Origin: Lachnospiraceae bacterium
Lineage (GTDB): Bacteria; Bacillota; Clostridia; Lachnospirales; Lachnospiraceae
DNA: 64,000 nt
Assembly (NCBI GenBank): GCA_015057435.1
Contig: SVEJ01000003.1
Coordinates: 38,393-102,392 of the forward strand
Direction of reading: 5' to 3'
The position numbers and the translations under genes were made by a program. This document shows, piece after piece, positions 50,829 through 60,150 of this stretch (position 1 is its first letter; every line of letters begins with the position of its first letter). Under the pieces are notes generated by a model. The model ran no database searches. It saw nothing but the letters and a program-made list of their open reading frames with translations, and was not told where the DNA came from.

Positions 50829-51370
50829 TAAATGTAATTCACTAATTCTTCTACTGTTTTTCTCTTAGGTGCTTCGCATTCTTGATCAGGATAGCCCATT
50901 GCAATAAGTGCTGCAACCTTTTGTCCGTCAGGAAGAGAGATTGCTTTTGCAACCTTTTCTTCATCAAAGATACCAAGAATAACGGTTCCGACACCCATGT
51001 CATGTGCAGCTAAGCAAAATGTCTGAGATGCAATTCCTGCATCGTACATTTCCCAACGGTCTTCCTTAGAAGTAGAAAAACTGCCATCTCTTTCGTAACC
51101 GCAACGTTTCTCAATCATGCTCACTACAACTAATTGAGGTGCGCGGTTAATTGTCTTTTGGTTGAATTCAAAATCTAACACACAATTGTCGGCAATCTCC
51201 TTTTTGATATCCGCATTTTCTACGATGTGATATCTGCTAATCTGTGTGTTTTTCCATGAAGGAGCCATACTTGCCGCCTCAATAATTGCATTGATTGTGT
51301 CGTGAGATACAGCCTCTTCCTTAAATTTACGAATACTACGTCTTGTCTTGATACATTCTAACGCTTCCAT
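50828..51370 (-). CDS. Nitroreductase family protein
   Basis: A 180-residue FMN-dependent nitroreductase-like enzyme: CIKTRRSIRKFKEEAVSHDTINAIIEAASMAPSWKNTQISRYH at the N-terminus (FMN-binding RRSIRKF), DAGIASQTFCLAAHDMGVGTVILG in the centre and IAMGYPDQECEAPKRKTVEELV at the end. Substrate unknown. SD GAGAGGG on the minus strand. The 3' end borders the palindromic repeat. The divergent 51371-51495 region contains ATAATTGCGAAACTC, shared in part with the MITE-like terminal repeat at 38028. Confidence 0.9.
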   Translation of the reverse strand: MEALECIKTRRSIRKFKEEAVSHDTINAIIEAASMAPSWKNTQISRYHIVENADIKKEIADNCVLDFEFNQKTINRAPQLVVVSMIEKRCGYERDGSFSTSKEDRWEMYDAGIASQTFCLAAHDMGVGTVILGIFDEEKVAKAISLPDGQKVAALIAMGYPDQECEAPKRKTVEELVNYI

Positions 51371-51495
51371 GTTATGCCCTCTCTTTCTTGTTTTTTCTCA
51401 TAATTGCGAAACTCTCATAACGTTGCTTCTATTGTATCATGAATGGATGAAAATGCATATTATAATTATAAATAAAAAGTGCGTGGTGATGTGAG

Positions 51496-51798
51496 GTGGC
51501 GTTTGAGCATATTAATATAAGAAAAATATTAGGAGTGGCACTTTCGAACAATGCAATTATTGTAGATGTGAGAAGTAAAGAGGATTTTTTGAATGGTCAT
51601 ATTCCGATGGCGATTAATGTTCCGTTTGATGCTATTGAAGGAAGAAGAGTAAGATTACCGAAAGGGAATATGCTGATTGTTTATTGTGAGAATGGGATAA
51701 CAAGTATGCGGGCGGCAAGAATTTTGGATGAATTGGGCTATGAAGTGGTTAATTGTGTCGGCGGGATGAAGAATTATAACGGTTCTTTGACAAAGTAA
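51496..51798 (+). CDS. Rhodanese-like domain protein
   Basis: A 100-residue single rhodanese domain. The active-site Cys loop is VYCENGITSMRAARILDELGY (CxxGxxS-type), with VDVRSKEDFLNGHIPMAINVPF upstream. It begins with GTG at 51496 and has a GGTGATG SD-like sequence. Likely a sulfur-carrier or thiol-handling protein. Single gene. Confidence 0.87.
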   Translation: MAFEHINIRKILGVALSNNAIIVDVRSKEDFLNGHIPMAINVPFDAIEGRRVRLPKGNMLIVYCENGITSMRAARILDELGYEVVNCVGGMKNYNGSLTK

Positions 51799-51909
51799 TG
51801 TATAATTTAGATGAAATATATGGGATAATCTGTTATACTAAGTTCGAAAAAGAATATGAAAAAGAAACGATTCCCTTTTGGGGATAAGAATAAATGTGGA
51901 GATGAATGT

Positions 51910-53070
51910 ATGCAGGAATTAGAATTCATTGCACCTTGTCATTTTGGACTTGAGGCGGTGCTTAAGAGAGAGATTACAGATTTGGGATATGAGATTGTGG
52001 CAGTAGAGGATGGACGTATCACTTTTAAAGGGGATGTGAGTGCCATAGCGAAAGCGAATATTTTCATCCGGACTGCTGAAAGAATTATGGTGAAAGTAGG
52101 AGGATTTACCGCAACCACGTTTGATGAGTTGTTTGAAAGGACAAAGGCTTTACCATGGGATGCGTATCTTCCGAAGGATGCGAAGTTCTGGGTGACGAAG
52201 GCTACAACGAATAAATCAAAGTTGTTTTCCGGTTCGGATATCCAGTCGATTGTAAAGAAAGCAATTGTGGACAAGTTAAAGGGAATTTATCACATTAACT
52301 GGTTTGAAGAGAACGGGGCAGAGTATCCGATTCGTGTTTTTATTCTGAAAGACGTGGTGACAATTGCATTAGATACGTCCGGTGTTTCTTTGCATAAGCG
52401 TGGTTATCGTCAATTAGTAGGTAAAGCGCCGATTTCCGAGACTTTGGCAGCAGCTTTAATTATGCTTACGCCATGGAATAAAGACAGAATTCTTGTTGAT
52501 CCGTTTTGCGGAAGCGGAACATTTCCGATTGAAGCGGCATTAATCGGAGCGAATATTGCACCGGGAATGAATCGCGAATTTACTGCAGAGAATTGGAAAA
52601 ACATTGCACCGAAAAAGATATGGTATGATGCGGTGACGGAAGCAGAGGATCTGATTATCCGCGATGTTAAGATGAATATTCAAGGTTATGATCTTGATCC
52701 CGGCATTGTAAAATGCGCAATGCAAAACGCAAGAGAAGCAGGGGTAGAAGAACACATTCATTTTCAACAGCGTGATATGCGAGAGCTTTCCAGTCCGAAG
52801 AAGTATGGATTTATTATTACCAATCCTCCGTATGGTGAGCGTTTGGAGGATAAGGCTGATTTACCAAAGCTATACAGAGAAATCGGGCAGACATTTGATA
52901 AGCTTGACACATGGTCTAAGTTTATCATTACTTCGTATGAGGATGCGGAGCGCTATCTTGGAAGAAAGGCGACCAAGAACAGAAAGATATATAACGGTAT
53001 GATTAAGTCCTATTTTTATCAGTATATGGGACCGAAACCGCCTAAGAGACAGAATGACAATCAAGAATAA
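51910..53070 (+). CDS. rlmL: THUMP-domain RNA methyltransferase (RlmL/YpsC-like)
   Basis: A 386-residue SAM-dependent rRNA guanine methyltransferase. It has an N-terminal THUMP region (residues 40-160) and a Rossmann methyltransferase with VDPFCGSGTFPIEAALIGANIAPG (motif I region) and FIITNPPYGERLE (motif IV, NPPY). This fits RlmL/YpsC, which modify 23S rRNA G2445. It lacks the second RlmK domain of the gammaproteobacterial fusion. The start at 51910 (MQELEFIAPCHFG) with GGAGATGA upstream is preferred over 51856. Confidence 0.9.
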   Translation: MQELEFIAPCHFGLEAVLKREITDLGYEIVAVEDGRITFKGDVSAIAKANIFIRTAERIMVKVGGFTATTFDELFERTKALPWDAYLPKDAKFWVTKATTNKSKLFSGSDIQSIVKKAIVDKLKGIYHINWFEENGAEYPIRVFILKDVVTIALDTSGVSLHKRGYRQLVGKAPISETLAAALIMLTPWNKDRILVDPFCGSGTFPIEAALIGANIAPGMNREFTAENWKNIAPKKIWYDAVTEAEDLIIRDVKMNIQGYDLDPGIVKCAMQNAREAGVEEHIHFQQRDMRELSSPKKYGFIITNPPYGERLEDKADLPKLYREIGQTFDKLDTWSKFIITSYEDAERYLGRKATKNRKIYNGMIKSYFYQYMGPKPPKRQNDNQE

Positions 53071-53128
53071 TTTGACATAAGGTGAACAATAGCTAAGAGA
53101 AAAACTGGTTGAATCAAGGAGATAGATG

Positions 53129-53710
53129 ATGAAGAAATTGATATTTGCAACAGGCAATGAAGGTAAGATGAAAGAAATACGCATGATTTTGGGTGATTTG
53201 GACTATGAGATTCTTTCTATGAAGGAAGCCGGAATCGATGTGGACATTGTGGAAGATGGTAAGACATTTGAAGAAAATGCAATAATTAAAGCGACGGAAA
53301 TCAGCAAGATTGCAGGATGCATCGTGTTGGCAGATGACTCCGGCTTGGAAGTGGATGCGATGGACAAGATGCCGGGCATTTATTCGGCAAGATATCTTGG
53401 TGAAGATACACCGTATTCCATCAAGAATCAGACGATTATTGATAATCTGGCCGGATTGCCGGATGAAAAACGTACAGCAAGGTTCGTATGTGCGATTGCA
53501 GCAGCCTTTCCGGATGGAAGTGTTGTGACGAAAAGAGGAACAATCGAAGGAATTATCGGATATGAAGAACGCGGAGAGAATGGATTTGGTTATGATCCGA
53601 TTTTCTTCGTTCCGGAATATGGAAAGACAACAGCAGAGCTTTCTCCTGAGGAAAAAAATGCGATTAGTCATCGTGGGAAAGCTCTGGAGATGATAAAAGA
53701 AGTGTTGTAA
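53129..53710 (+). CDS. rdgB: XTP/dITP pyrophosphatase RdgB (HAM1)
   Basis: A 193-residue HAM1/RdgB protein: LIFATGNEGKMKEIRMIL (nucleotide-binding SxNxxK-like), VLADDSGLEVDAM, GFGYDPIFFVPEYGKTTAEL and ISHRGKALEMI. It hydrolyses non-canonical purine triphosphates to protect DNA and RNA. AAGGAG lies 7 nt before ATG 53129; an ATG at 53126 is also possible. Neighbours RlmL-like, YfcE and RlmD are on the same strand and may form a loose operon. Confidence 0.94.
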   Translation: MKKLIFATGNEGKMKEIRMILGDLDYEILSMKEAGIDVDIVEDGKTFEENAIIKATEISKIAGCIVLADDSGLEVDAMDKMPGIYSARYLGEDTPYSIKNQTIIDNLAGLPDEKRTARFVCAIAAAFPDGSVVTKRGTIEGIIGYEERGENGFGYDPIFFVPEYGKTTAELSPEEKNAISHRGKALEMIKEVL

Positions 53711-53766
53711 CAGCCTATGGGCGAATATTATGATACATTCAAGTTGGCAGGAAGGGATAAGCAACG

Positions 53767-54285
53767 ATGCGAATACTGGTAATTAGTGATTCTCACGGAA
53801 AAAATGATGACGTAAAGCGAGTGATAGAACAAGTGGGTGAGATTGACATGTTCATTCACCTGGGTGATGTTGAGAAAAATGTTGATTATGTCCGTGAATT
53901 AGCTGGATGTGAAACACACATGGTTCTTGGTAATAATGATTTCTTTCTTGATCTGCCGCACCAAGACAGTTTTGAAATTGCGGGAAAGAAAGTTTTTATT
54001 ACGCATGGTCATCGCTTCTACGTCGCATATGGTGTGGATAAGTTAAGAGAATATGCGTTGGAAAATGGATATGATATTGTGATGTTTGGTCATACGCACA
54101 GACCATATCTTGAAATTGGAGAAAAGGTTACCATTTTGAATCCGGGAAGTATTTCGTATCCGAGACAGGATGGAAGGAAATGCACGTACATGCTCATAGA
54201 AGTAGACAGAGAAGGAGAACTGCATTATTCAAGAGGAATTCTAAAGTCTTCTCTTGGTATGTTTTATGAAGAATTATTCAAATGA
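53767..54285 (+). CDS. YfcE/MJ0936-type metallophosphoesterase
   Basis: A 172-residue calcineurin-like phosphoesterase with all metal motifs: ISDSHGKNDD, IHLGDVEKN, VLGNNDFF, ITHGHRFYV and FGHTHRP. YfcE enzymes hydrolyse phosphodiesters with Mn2+; the in vivo substrate is unknown. The rdgB-yfcE pair is commonly adjacent in Firmicutes. Confidence 0.93.
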   Translation: MRILVISDSHGKNDDVKRVIEQVGEIDMFIHLGDVEKNVDYVRELAGCETHMVLGNNDFFLDLPHQDSFEIAGKKVFITHGHRFYVAYGVDKLREYALENGYDIVMFGHTHRPYLEIGEKVTILNPGSISYPRQDGRKCTYMLIEVDREGELHYSRGILKSSLGMFYEELFK

Positions 54286-54359
54286 CGCCAATATAGCTTG
54301 TGTTGTAATGTTTACGTAAATGTATCGGAATATAGATAAAAAGAAAAGGGATTGACGAG

Positions 54360-55820
54360 ATGAAAAAAGGTCAGGTATTGGAAGGTGTAGTAGAACGCTA
54401 TGCTTTTCCGAACAAAGGATATGTGAATATAGAGGGAAGAACGATTAGTGTCAAAGGTGCAATGGAAGGTCAAAAGATTCGATTTTCCGTTAAGAAGCTT
54501 CGAAAAGGAGGCGGAGAGGGCAGACTTTTAGAAGTGCTTGAACGGGCTCCGTATGAGACGAAGGAACCTGCCTGTCCACATTTTGGTATGTGTGGCGGAT
54601 GTGCCTATCAGACACTTTCGTATGAGGAACAGCTTCGAATTAAAGAGGCACAGGTTAAGGCATTGTTGGATAGTGTTTTGCCGGAAGGTTCCTATGTATG
54701 GGATGGAATTAAAGGAAGTCCGGTACAAGAGGCTTACCGTAATAAGATGGAGTTTTCGTTCGGCGATGCGTATAAGGATGGTCCGTTGGCACTTGGTATG
54801 CATAAGAAGGGCAGTTTTCATGATATTGTAACGGTTGATTCCTGTACGATAGTTGACTCGGATTATAATCAGATCTTGCGTACGATTTTGGATTTTTATA
54901 CAGAGAAAAAGATTCCGTTTTATAAGAAAATGCAGCATGTAGGTGTGCTTCGTCACTTGGTGGTTCGCCAAAGTGCATCGAATAAGGATATTCTTGTGAA
55001 TCTGGTTACAACGACACAGAGCGGACTTTCCGGTCAGCATTTGGCACAGGATGAACTGGAAAAAAGCTTGTTCTTAGATGAGCTGATAGAAAAATTATTG
55101 TCCTTGTCGCTTCATGGTAAGATTGCAGGAATTCTCCATACACATAATGACAGTCTTTCGGATGCAGTCATTCCGGAAAAGATTGTGACATTGTATGGCC
55201 AAGATTACATATACGAGAATATTCTCGGATTGACGTTTAAGATTTCTCCGTTTTCATTTTTTCAGACTAATTCTAAGGGTGCAGAAGTGCTCTATGAAAG
55301 TGCCCGTTCTTATGTAGGTGAGACGAAGGATAAGGTGATATTTGACCTGTATAGCGGAACCGGAACGATTGCACAGATGTTGGCACCGGTAGCTAAGAAA
55401 GTGATTGGCGTTGAGATTGTGGAAGAAGCAGTAGAGGCTGCCAGAGAAAATGCAGCCCTTAATGGTCTTTCGAATTGTGAATTTATTGCCGGAGATGTAT
55501 TGAAGGTGATTGATGATATTGCGGACAAGCCGGACATTATTGTGCTTGACCCGCCAAGAGACGGAATTCATCCAAAGGCAATTGAGAAGATTATAGCCTA
55601 TGGTGTGGATGAGATGGTTTATATTTCGTGTAAGCCAACGAGCCTTGTTCGTGACCTGGAGATTTTGCAGGCAAGAGGATATCAGGTGGTTCGCGGATGC
55701 GCAATTGATCAGTTTGTCAATACATTGCATTGTGAGTCGATTGTTCATTTGCGAAAGGTAAAAAGCGGTTATGTTGGGAATGAACCTGAGATAGAATCAT
55801 GTGAATGTATCTACGGATAG
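54360..55820 (+). CDS. rlmD: 23S rRNA (uracil-C5) methyltransferase RlmD/TrmA family
   Basis: A 486-residue RNA m5U methyltransferase. It has an N-terminal TRAM domain, a 4Fe-4S cluster site (CPHFGMCGGC, residues about 71-80), the SAM site FDLYSGTGTIAQMLA and the DPPRDGIHPKAIEKI motif, and the catalytic Cys near YISCKPTSLVRDL. It methylates U1939 (RlmD) or related uridines. The SD is poor (GGGATTGACGAG). The 3' end is 16 nt from the next small gene. Confidence 0.94.
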   Translation: MKKGQVLEGVVERYAFPNKGYVNIEGRTISVKGAMEGQKIRFSVKKLRKGGGEGRLLEVLERAPYETKEPACPHFGMCGGCAYQTLSYEEQLRIKEAQVKALLDSVLPEGSYVWDGIKGSPVQEAYRNKMEFSFGDAYKDGPLALGMHKKGSFHDIVTVDSCTIVDSDYNQILRTILDFYTEKKIPFYKKMQHVGVLRHLVVRQSASNKDILVNLVTTTQSGLSGQHLAQDELEKSLFLDELIEKLLSLSLHGKIAGILHTHNDSLSDAVIPEKIVTLYGQDYIYENILGLTFKISPFSFFQTNSKGAEVLYESARSYVGETKDKVIFDLYSGTGTIAQMLAPVAKKVIGVEIVEEAVEAARENAALNGLSNCEFIAGDVLKVIDDIADKPDIIVLDPPRDGIHPKAIEKIIAYGVDEMVYISCKPTSLVRDLEILQARGYQVVRGCAIDQFVNTLHCESIVHLRKVKSGYVGNEPEIESCECIYG

Positions 55821-55836
55821 GAAGGAGAAGGAAGAT

Positions 55837-56202
55837 ATGGATGAAAGAGAACAGTTGCAATTAGAAGTATTGCAAGAATTAATCAAGTATAGTGAAAAAT
55901 TAATTCCGGCAGTTTCTGCCATGATTGAAGAATTGCGTGGGAATGAACAATCAGACACAGGTGAATTTCTCAATGAAATTATCAATGGAATCAACTGGGA
56001 GATTGAAGTGTATAACCAATGTGCACCATTGTTGAGTGCGAGTAGCAGTTATATCGACCGTAAGGCAATGATAACAGCGGTTACGAATCTAGGACAGTCT
56101 CTTGGAAGTGGTAACAATCAGCAGGTTGCTGCTTGTTTGGAAGAGGATTTTCTGCCGTTTTTGAATAATCTTACACTCGCCGCCAAGGTGGTAGTGGGGT
56201 AA
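55837..56202 (+). CDS. Small helical protein, unknown
   Basis: A 121-residue acidic helical protein (MDEREQLQLEVLQELIKYSEKLIPAV ...). The start at 55837 has GGAAGGAG upstream; the track start at 55801 is inside rlmD. The last third (NQQVAACLEEDFLPFLNNLTLAAK) resembles the small protein before Maf 1 and the N-terminus of Maf 2. No transmembrane or catalytic motif. It may be a Maf-associated or flagellar accessory domain encoded at a distance. Named family not recognised. Confidence 0.6.
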   Translation: MDEREQLQLEVLQELIKYSEKLIPAVSAMIEELRGNEQSDTGEFLNEIINGINWEIEVYNQCAPLLSASSSYIDRKAMITAVTNLGQSLGSGNNQQVAACLEEDFLPFLNNLTLAAKVVVG

Positions 56203-56239
56203 GGGATATATTGTATGGCATGCAAAGGCAGAGATTGAT

Positions 56240-57025
56240 TTATTTGTAGTGGATGTTCGGCATCTGCACATCCAACGTTGTTGCAGCCATCTGCATCCAT
56301 TCCGGATTGGAAATCCAACGATCTCCTTTTTTCAGTACGTAGAATGGAGTATCCTGTTTTTCACTAACTGCAATTCTTACAATTGCAATTACGTCGCATA
56401 CAATAATGAATCCTAAAAATATCAAAGTAAGAACGATATTTTCCATGAACAAGCAAAAGTCGAAGAAGCCATGCTGTAACATTGGGAATAGTAATGCGAA
56501 AAATGTCCATAGCCAACATTTTCCGACCTGTCCTTTTACTTCGAATAATTTGGCATTTCCTAAGAAATATCCCATGAAAATTGCGAATGTACAGTGTCCC
56601 GGAACGGAAATGATAGCACGGGCAATTCCGGTTCCGAATCCGCTTTGTAATACATACAGAATATTCTCAAGCAAGGCAAATCCAAGAGAGGAAGCTACGC
56701 AATATACGATAGCATCGAAGCGGTAGTTGAATGCTTTGTTTTTCCAGATGAACAGACGAACCATGACCAATTTCCAAAATTCTTCTATTAATGCAACACC
56801 GAAAAATGCGTCAATGAATTTGTAAAGCACGCTTCCTTGCGGAATGATTAAGTCCATTCCTGCAGTTGCAAGTAGCTCACAGATGACAGTCGGAATGACG
56901 GAGAGCATGCCGAGTGCCATGACGCCTAGTACTAATCCGATTGGTTCCTTTTCAATTCGGTCACATTTGTATATTACAAACATTAAAAAAATAGCCGGTA
57001 AAATGGCGATGATAAGTAAATGCAT
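56240..57025 (-). CDS. prsW: PrsW family intramembrane protease
   Basis: A 261-residue multi-pass CPBP/PrsW-like protease. Motifs: VALIEEFWKLVMVRLFI (EExxK, near residues 92-108), FDAIVYCVASSLGFALLENILYV (FxxxxxxxxGxxxxEN) and HCTFAIFMGYFLGNAK (HxxF...G). PrsW site-1 proteases cut anti-sigma factors such as RsiW. The ECF sigma/anti-sigma pair at 62-64 kb is a possible client, but the link is inference. Confidence 0.88.
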   Translation of the reverse strand: MHLLIIAILPAIFLMFVIYKCDRIEKEPIGLVLGVMALGMLSVIPTVICELLATAGMDLIIPQGSVLYKFIDAFFGVALIEEFWKLVMVRLFIWKNKAFNYRFDAIVYCVASSLGFALLENILYVLQSGFGTGIARAIISVPGHCTFAIFMGYFLGNAKLFEVKGQVGKCWLWTFFALLFPMLQHGFFDFCLFMENIVLTLIFLGFIIVCDVIAIVRIAVSEKQDTPFYVLKKGDRWISNPEWMQMAATTLDVQMPNIHYK

Positions 57026-57248
57026 ATAGAATCTCCTCTTTTGTAATATTTAATCTTTCTGATGTCTATTATAGAATTAATTAATTTTATTCGCAAGAAT
57101 CGTTTCACATTTATTTCATGATATTTTAAAATAATATAAATCATTTGAATGTGCATCTTTATTTTGCCGAAAACTGTGTTATAATAGATGATTAGGTATA
57201 GATGAAGGAATATGCACAATAAGGTTATTTAATAAGTAGGAGGATACT

Positions 57249-58604
57249 ATGAAGATTATTATCGTTGGTTGTGGAAAGGTAGGATATACACTTGCACAAC
57301 AATTAGATGAAGAAGGTCATGATATTACAATTGTCGATACAAATGGTGCTAAGATTGAGAAGGCGATTTCTACGTTGGACGTGCAAGGTGTCGAGGGGAA
57401 TGGAACAACATTTAATGCATTAGATGAGGCCGGCATTAAGATGGCTGATTTGTTAATTGCAGTAACGGCACAGGACGAAGTGAATCTATTATGTTGTTTG
57501 ATGGCAAAAAAGACAGGTAATTGTAATACGATTGCGAGAGTTCGTAATCCGGAATATGTAAACGAGATGGATTATTTGCGAGAGGGATTGGGACTATCCA
57601 TGGTGATTAATCCGGAATTGACATGTGCGAGAGGCATTGCGAATCTGATAGAAGTTCCAAGTGCGTTGGATTTTACAACTTTCGGAAAAGGAAGAGCCAA
57701 TCTGATTAAGTTATCGCTTCCGGAAGACTTTGCGATGGATAACATGACTGTTATCGAATTTTCGAAAAAAGTACATGGGAAGACGCTTATATGTGCGATT
57801 GAACGAGACCGTGAAGTTATCATTCCGGATGGTAATACTGTTTTGAAAGCAAAAGATAAGATGTATGTTGTATTGCCACCGTCGGAACTTCATTCATTGT
57901 TGTCGAAGATTGGAATCAAAGCGAAACCGATTAAGAATGTTATGGTGATTGGTGGTAGCCGAATTGCGTACTACCTTGCTAAGAAACTAGAAGAGTCGAG
58001 AATTCGAGTGAAGATTATAGAAAGAGATTTCAAGCATTGTGAAAAAATGAGTGAGTTATTGCCACATACGTTGATAATCAATGGCGATGCGACAGATCGA
58101 CAGGTCTTGTTGGAGGAAGGAATTGACGAGGTAGATGCATTTGTTTCTTTGACCAATATGGATGAGGAGAATCTTGTGTTATCGCTATTTGCCAATAAAG
58201 TAAGCAAAGCAAAGATTGTTACGAAAGTGGATAAAGTTGCTTTTGAAGAGGTGATTGGCGAACTGCCGGTTGGAACAATTGCTTGTCCGAAGAATATTAC
58301 GTCGAAGTCGATTATACAGTATGTTCGCGGTTTGCAGAACTCATTTGGAAGCAATATTGAAACCTTGTATAGAATTATTGATGACCAGGTTGAAGTGATT
58401 GAATTCAAGGTGAATCAGGATTCCAAGGTCGTAGGTGTACCTTTGATGGATTTGAATCTGAAGAAGAACTTGTTGGTGGGTGCTATTTTCCGAAAGGGTA
58501 AGATTATTACACCAAGTGGTAAAGACAGGATTGAATCCGGAGACCGTGTTTTGATTATAACAACGCTAAAAGGTTTGGCGAATCTTTCAGATATTTTAGT
58601 ATAA
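57249..58604 (+). CDS. trkA: Trk potassium uptake regulatory subunit TrkA
   Basis: A 451-residue TrkA with two RCK modules: IIIVGCGKVGYTLAQQLDEEGHDITIVD near the start and VMVIGGSRIAYYLAKKLEESRIRVKIIERD near residue 235, each with an NAD-binding glycine loop and a TrkA_C domain. It gates TrkH in response to nucleotides. TAGGAGGAT SD. It is followed by trkH with 36 nt between them. The 57026-57248 gap is divergent with prsW and contains a TATAAT at 57180 with a weak -35. Confidence 0.95.
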   Translation: MKIIIVGCGKVGYTLAQQLDEEGHDITIVDTNGAKIEKAISTLDVQGVEGNGTTFNALDEAGIKMADLLIAVTAQDEVNLLCCLMAKKTGNCNTIARVRNPEYVNEMDYLREGLGLSMVINPELTCARGIANLIEVPSALDFTTFGKGRANLIKLSLPEDFAMDNMTVIEFSKKVHGKTLICAIERDREVIIPDGNTVLKAKDKMYVVLPPSELHSLLSKIGIKAKPIKNVMVIGGSRIAYYLAKKLEESRIRVKIIERDFKHCEKMSELLPHTLIINGDATDRQVLLEEGIDEVDAFVSLTNMDEENLVLSLFANKVSKAKIVTKVDKVAFEEVIGELPVGTIACPKNITSKSIIQYVRGLQNSFGSNIETLYRIIDDQVEVIEFKVNQDSKVVGVPLMDLNLKKNLLVGAIFRKGKIITPSGKDRIESGDRVLIITTLKGLANLSDILV

Positions 58605-58640
58605 ATGATGCAGATGATTTCGGAGGAATAATAGACAACA

Positions 58641-60080
58641 ATGAATACGAGAATGATAGTTTATATGTTGGGATGGATATTGAATACGGTGGCTGCTATG
58701 ATGTTAGTTCCGTTTATGGTTTCTATCTATTATCATGAAGATAGTGGAAAGTATTTTCTTGCGTGTGCACTTGCGATGTTTACGATTGGTGTTTTGCTGA
58801 TTGCAAAGAAACCGGAGGATCGAGCGATATATGCAAGAGAAGGATATGTGATTACAGCATTGAGCTGGTTGTTGCTTTCGGTCTGTGGCTGTCTTCCGTT
58901 TTACTTGAGCAAGGAGATACCAGGCTTTACGAATTCTATATTTGAGTGTATTTCCGGTTTTACAACAACGGGAGCATCTATTCTTAGTAGTGTTGAGGAT
59001 TTGTCGCATTGTATGAATTTTTGGCGTTGTTTTATCCAGTTGATTGGTGGTATGGGTGTACTGGTTTTTATGTTGGCACTTATTCCGTTAACGGGCGGAC
59101 AGGATTTACATTTGATGAGAGCAGAAAGCCCGGGACCAAGTGTCGGAAAACTTGCTCCTAAAGTTCAAAAGACAGCGTATTATCTGTATGCGATATATTT
59201 TTCTCTTACAGCATTAGAAATCGTATGTCTGGTGATAGCGGGTATGCCGTTATATGATGCTGTCTGTACGGCATTTACAACCACGAGTACAGGAGGATTT
59301 GGCGTTAGGAATACTTCTATAGGGGGATATTCGCCGGCAATTCAGTATGTTGTATCAGTATTCTTGTTTTTTGCGGGAATTAACTACAATTTCTTTTTCT
59401 TTTTGATTATACGACGATTGAAAGATGCCTTCTCTATTCAAGAGGTAAAAATGTATGTGTTGATATTTGTAACTTCTACATTGGTGATTACATGTAATTT
59501 GAAGGGAAGTGGTCTTGCATTAGAAGAAAGCTTTCGCTATGCATTTCATCAGGTTGGTTCTATTATAACAACAGCTGGATTTTCTACAGCAGATTTTGAT
59601 ATATGGCCGGCATTGTCGAAGACGATACTTGTTCTTTTGATGTTTATCGGTGGTTGTGCAGGTAGTACAAGTGGTGGTATTAAGGTTTCGCGTATATTGA
59701 TTTATTTAAAGACATTTAAAAAGGAAATGAGTCAATTGTGTCATCCAAGAAATGTGAAGATTATAAAGGTGGATGACAAACCGTTGGCACATAATGTGTT
59801 GCGTTCGGCGAATGTATTCCTTACTGCATACTTGTTAGTGTTTGTGGTATCGCTCTTGCTAGTCAGTGTGGATGGATATGATTTTACAACCAATTTCACA
59901 GCAGTTGCGTCAGCGGTAGGCAATATTGGTCCGGGATTAGCTGAAGTGGGTCCGACGAAGAATTTTGATTTGTTTTCAGATTTTTCAAAATACGTATTAA
60001 TGTTTGATATGCTGGCAGGACGTTTGGAAATATTCCCGTTACTTGTATTAATGAATCCTGCAACTTGGAGAAAACAGTAG
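58641..60080 (+). CDS. trkH: Potassium uptake protein TrkH
   Basis: A 479-residue membrane channel of the Trk/Ktr family. The four selectivity-filter repeats are visible: FTTTGASIL, FTTTSTGGFG, ITTAGFST and AVGNIGPGL, plus the intramembrane loop CAGSTSGGIKVSRIL. It imports K+ with TrkA. SD CGGAGGA. It ends at a strong terminator. Confidence 0.95.
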   Translation: MNTRMIVYMLGWILNTVAAMMLVPFMVSIYYHEDSGKYFLACALAMFTIGVLLIAKKPEDRAIYAREGYVITALSWLLLSVCGCLPFYLSKEIPGFTNSIFECISGFTTTGASILSSVEDLSHCMNFWRCFIQLIGGMGVLVFMLALIPLTGGQDLHLMRAESPGPSVGKLAPKVQKTAYYLYAIYFSLTALEIVCLVIAGMPLYDAVCTAFTTTSTGGFGVRNTSIGGYSPAIQYVVSVFLFFAGINYNFFFFLIIRRLKDAFSIQEVKMYVLIFVTSTLVITCNLKGSGLALEESFRYAFHQVGSIITTAGFSTADFDIWPALSKTILVLLMFIGGCAGSTSGGIKVSRILIYLKTFKKEMSQLCHPRNVKIIKVDDKPLAHNVLRSANVFLTAYLLVFVVSLLLVSVDGYDFTTNFTAVASAVGNIGPGLAEVGPTKNFDLFSDFSKYVLMFDMLAGRLEIFPLLVLMNPATWRKQ

Positions 60081-60086
60081 AATGAT

Positions 60087-60126
60087 AAAAGAGGCGTGCA
60101 AAATGTGATTTTTGCACGCCTCTTTT
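60087..60126. terminator. Bidirectional terminator between trkH and FliD-like gene
   Basis: A 17-bp perfect stem (AAAAGAGGCGTGCAAAA with its complement), loop ATGTGAT region, flanked by A and T tracts. Confidence 0.93.
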
Positions 60127-60150
60127 CATAAAATGAATGTTGAAGAAGCA

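Noticed and set aside
53114-53764. 216-aa minus-strand ORF opposite rdgB
   Set aside because: Antisense shadow of rdgB, whose motifs are complete; composition is not protein-like.
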